Assembly (NCBI RefSeq): GCF_051961495.1
Contig: NZ_JBQCDF010000084.1
Coordinates: forward strand, 1-15,213
Origin: Cytophaga sp051961495
GTDB taxonomy: Bacteria; Bacteroidota; Bacteroidia; Cytophagales; Cytophagaceae
DNA length: 15,213 nucleotides
Reading direction: 5' to 3'
Shown here: one piece after another, positions 13,873 to 15,213 of the stretch
How the letters are laid out: each line of letters opens with the position of its first letter
Numbering within the stretch: position 1 is the stretch's first letter
The notes under the pieces: model-generated
What the model was told of the DNA's origin: nothing
The model's input: only the letters and a program-made list of their open reading frames with translations
The model's database searches: none
Position numbers and translations under genes: made by a program

Positions 13873-15213
13873 ATGACAACACGTATTGAAAAGGACACGA
13901 TGGGTGAAGTAGCCGTACCAGCGGATAAATACTGGGGGGCACAAACACAACGTTCCATTGATAATTTCAAGATCGGCGGACTGTCTACACACATGCCCAT
14001 TGAAATCATATATGCCTTTGCTATTTTGAAAAAAGCGGCTGCGCAGACGAATCTAGAACTGGGTGTATTACCAAAAGATAAAGCGGAAATCATTCAAACG
14101 GTTTGCGATGAAATTATTGCCGGCAAACTCGATGATCAGTTTCCATTGGTTGTATGGCAGACCGGTTCGGGTACGCAAAGCAATATGAATGTAAATGAAG
14201 TAATCGCGAATCGTGGGCACGTATTGCTGGGTGGAAATCTGACAGATGAAAAAAAACATATACATCCCAATGACGATGTAAACAAATCACAATCTTCGAA
14301 CGATACCTTCCCGACGGCCATGCATATTGCCGCATATACCATGCTAATACATTCGACTTTAACGGGAATGGAGCAATTGCGGCAGACATTAAAAAATAAA
14401 TCAGAACAATTTTCTGCCATCGTAAAAATTGGTCGTACGCATTTCATGGATGCAACGCCTTTAACCTTAGGGCAGGAGTTTTCCGGCTATGCTGCACAGC
14501 TGGCTTATGCGCAGCAAACCATTCAACATACTCTGAAGCATCTTGCAGAACTGGCGCTTGGCGGTACAGCCGTGGGTACGGGCATCAATACACCGGAAGG
14601 GTATGATGTACTTGTTGCGAAACACATTGCCGTTCTTACAGGACTTCCTTTTGTTACTGCACCTAATAAGTTTGAAGCATTGGCTACACACGATGCCCTT
14701 GTGGAGGCGCATGCCGCATTAAAAACTGCTGCGGTTAGTCTGATGAAAATTGCCAACGATGTGCGCATGCTGGCATCAGGTCCGCGCTGCGGCATCGGGG
14801 AAATACTCATTCCGGATAATGAGCCCGGCTCATCAATCATGCCGGGTAAAGTAAACCCTACACAGGTAGAAGCTATGACCATGGTTTGCGCGCAGGTCAT
14901 GGGAAATGATGTTGCCATTGGTATCGGCGGATCCATGGGGCATTTTGAACTGAATGTTTTTAAGCCGGTGATCATTTATAACTTTCTGCAATCCGCACGT
15001 TTGCTCGGGGATGCGTGCCGCTCATTCAATGAAAAATGTGCCGTTGGTATTGAGCCCAATCACAAACGTATTCAGCAGAATTTAGAGAACTCGCTGATGC
15101 TGGTTACGGCATTGAATACACATATAGGTTATGATAAGGCCGCGCAGATTGCAAAGCATGCACATAAAAATTCGCTTACCCTGAGAGAGGCAGCTTTGGC
15201 TTTAGGCTATGTA
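13873..15213 (+). CDS. fumC: Class II fumarate hydratase, 3'-partial
   Basis: 447 residues from ATG 13873 to the window edge with no stop; E. coli FumC has 467, so about 15-20 residues are missing. It interconverts fumarate and malate in the TCA cycle without an iron-sulfur cluster, as a cytoplasmic homotetramer. Hallmarks in order: RIEKDTMGEVAVPADKYWGAQTQRS at the N-terminus (4-28), QTGSGTQSNMNVNEV at 96-110, NKSQSSNDTFPTAMH at 137-151, IGRTHFMDATPLTLGQE at 186-202 with catalytic-type His190, TAVGTGINTPEGY at 232-244 and the fumarase/aspartase signature GSSIMPGKVNP at 319-329 with catalytic Ser320/321. The 'TxMGEV.VPADKYWGAQTQRS' start and THxxDATPLTLGQE favour fumarase over aspartase, which typically differs around these motifs. 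GAGGGAATT just upstream is a weak Shine-Dalgarno-like stretch. Confidence 0.95.
   Translation, partial: MTTRIEKDTMGEVAVPADKYWGAQTQRSIDNFKIGGLSTHMPIEIIYAFAILKKAAAQTNLELGVLPKDKAEIIQTVCDEIIAGKLDDQFPLVVWQTGSGTQSNMNVNEVIANRGHVLLGGNLTDEKKHIHPNDDVNKSQSSNDTFPTAMHIAAYTMLIHSTLTGMEQLRQTLKNKSEQFSAIVKIGRTHFMDATPLTLGQEFSGYAAQLAYAQQTIQHTLKHLAELALGGTAVGTGINTPEGYDVLVAKHIAVLTGLPFVTAPNKFEALATHDALVEAHAALKTAAVSLMKIANDVRMLASGPRCGIGEILIPDNEPGSSIMPGKVNPTQVEAMTMVCAQVMGNDVAIGIGGSMGHFELNVFKPVIIYNFLQSARLLGDACRSFNEKCAVGIEPNHKRIQQNLENSLMLVTALNTHIGYDKAAQIAKHAHKNSLTLREAALALGYV

Noticed and set aside
13318..13992. 224-residue version of the FKBP gene starting at 13992
   Set aside because: The extra 88 residues overlap the start of fumC on the other strand, have no FKBP or signal-peptide character, and precede an internal Met that opens a perfect signal peptide.
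14523..14975. 150-residue minus-strand reading frame inside fumC
   Set aside because: It lies fully antisense to strongly conserved fumarase sequence, and its Cys/Ser/Pro-rich translation matches no domain; an antisense shadow.

Overview
The window looks like a stretch of a Bacteroidota chromosome, most likely Cytophagales and resembling Cytophaga. The pointers are a protein ending in a gliding-motility-associated (type IX secretion, type B) C-terminal domain, a PorP/SprF-family protein directly downstream, DUF4468- and DUF5684-like proteins, A/T-rich leaders with almost no Shine-Dalgarno sequences, and a promoter box of the Bacteroidota TAnnTTTG type. Genus placement is inference; no rRNA or other phylogenetic marker gene is present.

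Layout: (1) 1-1975, the 3' part of a large secreted adhesin-like protein followed by a PorP/SprF-like outer-membrane protein, a pairing typical of type IX secretion cargo and its accessory protein. (2) 2071-2520, a small unrecognised protein with an R-x4-H motif of the HEPN/DUF4145 kind, preceded at only 25 nt by a perfect 18-bp hairpin. (3) 2524-5364 on the minus strand, DNA polymerase I with all three activities intact by motif. It is divergent from (4) a gamma-carbonic-anhydrase-like hexapeptide protein (5562-6083). (5) 6225-7396, a DUF5684-like membrane protein and a secreted DUF4468-like protein, closed by a long bidirectional terminator. (6) 7528-10755 on the minus strand, a large exported protein joining WD40 propellers to a caspase-like (C14) peptidase domain. 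(7) 10914-12493, a four-helix membrane protein with conserved histidines and a CorA magnesium transporter 23 bp apart, probably co-transcribed. (8) 12541-13728 on the minus strand, two tandem exported FKBP-type proteins, one with an intact and one with a degenerate active site. (9) 13873 to the window end, class II fumarase, truncated by the window edge.

Most of this is housekeeping sequence arranged as short independent transcription units, each closed by a clear hairpin: 881-916, 2006-2045, 6760-6782, 7443-7499, 12497-12534 and 13260-13293. There is no tRNA, rRNA, CRISPR array, insertion sequence or prophage signature. The parts most worth a second look are the exported WD40-caspase protein, the HEPN-like orphan with its leader hairpin, the FKBP pair with one decayed active site, and the repeat-rich gap at 12952-13317.
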